DNA of 5,266 nucleotides from an uncultured Lachnospiraceae bacterium (GTDB taxonomy: Bacteria > Bacillota > Clostridia > Lachnospirales > Lachnospiraceae), in NCBI GenBank assembly GCA_958428365.1, contig CAUAFT010000030.1, positions 1 to 5,266 on the forward strand. The letters run 5' to 3'. Under the pieces are notes generated by a model. That model saw nothing but the letters and a program-made list of their open reading frames with translations. It was not told the origin of the DNA and made no database searches. The position numbers and the translations under genes are program-made. Of the stretch, positions 3,570 through 5,266 are shown piece by piece; position 1 is the stretch's first letter; every line of letters starts with the position of its first letter.

Positions 3570-5266
3570 CCCATCCCGATCCACAAACATCAATGGACTA
3601 TTGAAACAATACGTGTAACGGTTCTGGCTCATCGGCACCTCAACTACTCCCAGAATAAGATCTTCGGCCGCAAAACGCCCAATCTCCGGAAAATACTCCC
3701 TCGCTTTTGCATGGACACTTCCCGCTATTCGGTCTGTCTGATATCCGGTAAAACCAAATGGCTGTAAAATTCCTGTGTTCCCATACAAATCCATTCCAAA
3801 TTCATCAAAAGCATAGCTCTCTAAAAGTGTGCCTTTTCCATCAAAAAGACCCAGAGGACTTCCAAGCTCATCCGTAAGATATCCTTTTTCCTCCTTGCCC
3901 GTTTTTGAAAGGACAATTCCATGGTCCCAGATAAAATTTTCCGTTCTCCCTTCTTTTTGAATCTCAAGAAGGTTTTTGTCTTCCCCCGCATAATCCAGAA
4001 TATACTGCTCTAGAATTCCATCCTGAGTCCTGCCGATTCTATTACCAAGACCGTCATATTGATAAATCGCCTGTGCTTTCTGATAACGACTGGCTTTTTC
4101 CATTCGGTTCGTTGCTCCGTACTGATAACTGAATTTCGGGATTCCGTTTTCCAGGATTTCTATCAGGTTTCCCCTTCCATCATATTGATAAGATGTCTCC
4201 TGACCGTTCCGGCTTTCCAGAAGAAGTTGTCCAGTCTCACTGTAGGTATAGTGAGTTTCTACTCTTCCCTTCGTTCCAATTTCCTCTTTCCAAATACGGT
4301 TTCCAACTTGGTCATAGGCATAGCTCCGACATGGACTTCCATTTTTCTGTACCTGTGTGAGACGTCCCAGAGAATCATATCCATAAATGTAGTCTCCATT
4401 TTCTTCGTTGCAATCCTTTGTCTGTCTCACCATCCCGACTACCCGTCCTGTTTTGTCATAGCTGTAACGGTAACAATCCAATATTCCTTCTTTGTTTCTG
4501 CTCTGCAGCATTTCCAGTTCTCCATTGGATGTATAGGCATAACGAAATAGCACGTCTCCCGGCAGTATTTTTTCTACCAGGCGGCCTGCTTCATCATACT
4601 CATATTTTACCGTACTCTCCCCCTGCATCAGCTTCTTTAACCGTAACGCTTCATCGTATTCATATGTAATTCTATTTCCATCCGGATACACGATGCTGTT
4701 TCGTTCCCCGGAAGGTCCATATCCATAGGAAAGAACCTTCCCGTTTGGATTTGTAACTTTTATGGCACGTCCTAATGCATCATTCTCTATCTCCGTTACC
4801 CCGTTCCAGTCCTGCATCTGGATGAGGTTTCCGCAAGGGTCGTACCGGTACAAGGCTTCTTTTCCATCTCCATACCGGACCCCGCTGAATCTTCCCCTGC
4901 TGTCATAGGCATAGCTTGTCTCGTAGCCGTCACGGTCTTTTTTCCAGATAAGATGTCCAAGGCTGTCATAGGCATAGTGGTTCTTTGCCCCAAGGGCATC
5001 TCTTTCTATGAGGATGTTTCCCACAGCGTCTCTTTCATATGCGGCCTGGAGGGTCTCTCCCCTCCTAACGGTCAGAAGACGGTTCCTACTATCGTAAGTA
5101 TAGGAGGTCTGGTTTCCCTGCGCGTCCAGGACCCCGGTCAGGTTTCCATTCGCATCGTATTGATAACTGGTAAGGTTTCCTAAAGCATCTGTCACTGCGG
5201 TCAGATTTCCAGCAGCATCATACTGATAGCTCTCTTTTTCTCCCCGGCTGCCCTCCATTTCGGTTA
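2847..5266 (-). CDS. Rhs/YD-repeat polymorphic toxin, C-terminal part (first rhs gene, enters from right edge)
   Basis: The frame is open to the right edge and has no stop upstream of the in-window ATG at 5258; that ATG lies inside the repeat region and is not the real start. Residues below count from it. About 11-409 is YD-repeat shell, with motifs such as YQYDAAGNL, YAYDSLGHL, YGYDSLGRL and YQYDGLGNRI. Residues 459-563 form the conserved Rhs end: LTDELGSPLGLFD (461-473), QPFGFTGYQTD (499-509), AKAREYFPEIGRF (517-529), NRYTY (546-550) and FVDRDGMWP (558-566). Residues 564-803 are the variable tip. Family knowledge: the shell folds into a cocoon that holds the tip, which is released by cleavage at the end of the core. 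The protein is the presumed effector of the module, followed 9 nt later by an immunity candidate. Complete Rhs proteins usually exceed 1200 residues, so the N-terminal portion is missing here only because of the window limit. Confidence 0.95.
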   Translation of the reverse strand, partial: TEMEGSRGEKESYQYDAAGNLTAVTDALGNLTSYQYDANGNLTGVLDAQGNQTSYTYDSRNRLLTVRRGETLQAAYERDAVGNILIERDALGAKNHYAYDSLGHLIWKKDRDGYETSYAYDSRGRFSGVRYGDGKEALYRYDPCGNLIQMQDWNGVTEIENDALGRAIKVTNPNGKVLSYGYGPSGERNSIVYPDGNRITYEYDEALRLKKLMQGESTVKYEYDEAGRLVEKILPGDVLFRYAYTSNGELEMLQSRNKEGILDCYRYSYDKTGRVVGMVRQTKDCNEENGDYIYGYDSLGRLTQVQKNGSPCRSYAYDQVGNRIWKEEIGTKGRVETHYTYSETGQLLLESRNGQETSYQYDGRGNLIEILENGIPKFSYQYGATNRMEKASRYQKAQAIYQYDGLGNRIGRTQDGILEQYILDYAGEDKNLLEIQKEGRTENFIWDHGIVLSKTGKEEKGYLTDELGSPLGLFDGKGTLLESYAFDEFGMDLYGNTGILQPFGFTGYQTDRIAGSVHAKAREYFPEIGRFAAEDLILGVVEVPMSQNRYTYCFNSPLMFVDRDGMWPEWKDINKKISNIIRKLKDNIYTKFVGTDRILDRRDFSGGKYTVVEHEGGNFIVNTKSKKGDWESWTVNISSKGVVKISLSGTGKNPSTWKISITNSVNQEVGNNGKYTIRGGVFANGEGTGVFATASGSYENIPFDLPDGTQIEDYASIRWSYTMEEQNHNWDEWRQMFDAVVGLGVIVALVVDNGSIAGALDDGLIIMILAYLKKEAPYAYDYILKAFPELTKFASVSDSSCPLNS
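2949..3056 (-). other. Paired hydrophobic segments in the toxin tip (candidate membrane hairpin)
   Basis: Residues 735-750 (FDAVVGLGVIVALVVD) and 752-770 (GSIAGALDDGLIIMILAYL) are the only strongly hydrophobic stretches in this Rhs fragment. The short DNGS turn between them would allow a helical hairpin. The second carries an Asp pair, which argues against a simple housekeeping membrane helix and is compatible with an inserting toxin hairpin. The assignment is by eye. Confidence 0.5.
3570..3884 (-). other. Conserved Rhs core end region including presumed autocleavage site
   Basis: Residues 459-563 correspond to the Rhs-associated core domain that closes the cocoon. Visible motifs are GYLTDELGSPLG, QPFGFTGYQTD, REYFPEIGRF and NRYTYCFNSPLMFVDRDG. 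The usual end is NNPL..VDP.GL; here it reads FNSPLMFVDRDGMWP, with Ser replacing Asn and Arg replacing Pro. The aspartates retained in VDRDG are the expected candidates for the aspartyl-type self-cleavage known in the TcC/Rhs family; whether cleavage occurs here cannot be seen. Confidence 0.85.
4032..5228 (-). repeat. YD (Rhs) peptide repeats, about 21-residue period
   Basis: Degenerate repeats of the form Y.YD..G.L/R recur through residues 11-409. They leave traces in DNA: the 16-base plus-strand sequence GCTGTCATAGGCATAG occurs at 4899-4914 and again at 4962-4977, exactly 63 bases (21 codons) apart, and related forms occur near 4308-4324 and 4530-4540. Repeats near the right edge look most regular and GC-rich; those toward the core end are more diverged. 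Confidence 0.9.

Noticed and set aside
4059..4550. Plus-strand open frame of 163 codons opposite the Rhs repeats
   Set aside because: It lies wholly antisense to well-supported YD repeats; its hydrophobic, Ser/Phe-rich translation is what the complement of Tyr/Asp/Gly-rich codons gives, and it has no neighbours on that strand.
4899..4977. Direct repeats at 63-base spacing as a possible CRISPR or mobile-element signature
   Set aside because: The spacing equals 21 codons and the repeat encodes YAYDS in the Rhs frame; it is a coding repeat, not an array with unique spacers.
4796..4999. Minus-strand open frame of 67 codons inside the first rhs gene
   Set aside because: An out-of-frame shadow of the repeat region; the Met/Thr-rich repeated pattern is a frame-shifted reading of the YD repeats.
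1..5266. Search for tRNA, rRNA, transposase or insertion-sequence ends
   Set aside because: No tRNA-like cloverleaf, rRNA stretch, transposase motif or paired terminal inverted repeats were seen by eye.

Overview
The window is a stretch of a polymorphic-toxin (Rhs/YD-repeat) locus. Every convincing gene lies on the minus strand, so it reads right to left. AGGAGG-type ribosome binding sites, tight gene packing, low-to-moderate GC, a VanZ-family membrane protein and an Rhs protein with a helical N-terminal domain and no signal peptide all suggest a Gram-positive Firmicute, probably a Clostridia/Lachnospiraceae-like gut anaerobe. That assignment is an inference from style, not from a marker gene.

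In transcription order: (1) 5266-2847 is the C-terminal part of a large Rhs protein, entering from beyond the right edge. It has many YD repeats, the conserved Rhs end region, and a variable C-terminal tip of about 240 residues with a beta-rich, Trp-rich part followed by two hydrophobic segments. (2) 2837-2079 and (3) 2074-1343 are two adjacent paralogous genes. Each encodes one N-terminal membrane helix and an acidic, aromatic-rich outer domain of about 210 residues, and they are the best candidates for the cognate immunity proteins. Gaps of 9 and 4 nt suggest translational coupling with the toxin. (4) 1342-1222 is a 121-base AT-rich gap with an imperfect inverted repeat and an orphan Shine-Dalgarno-like sequence. 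(5) 1221-739 encodes a VanZ-like integral membrane protein. (6) 705-1 is the N-terminal part of a second Rhs protein, which leaves through the left edge.

The apparent logic is a tandem array of Rhs toxin modules: toxin 1, its two membrane-anchored immunity candidates, then a vanZ-rhs pair that starts the next module. Base composition falls from the Rhs core into the toxin tip and immunity genes, as expected for exchangeable toxin/immunity cassettes attached to a conserved delivery scaffold. The most interesting content is the unrecognised toxin tip together with the duplicated, outward-facing immunity candidates, which points to a toxin acting at or in the target membrane rather than on a cytoplasmic target.
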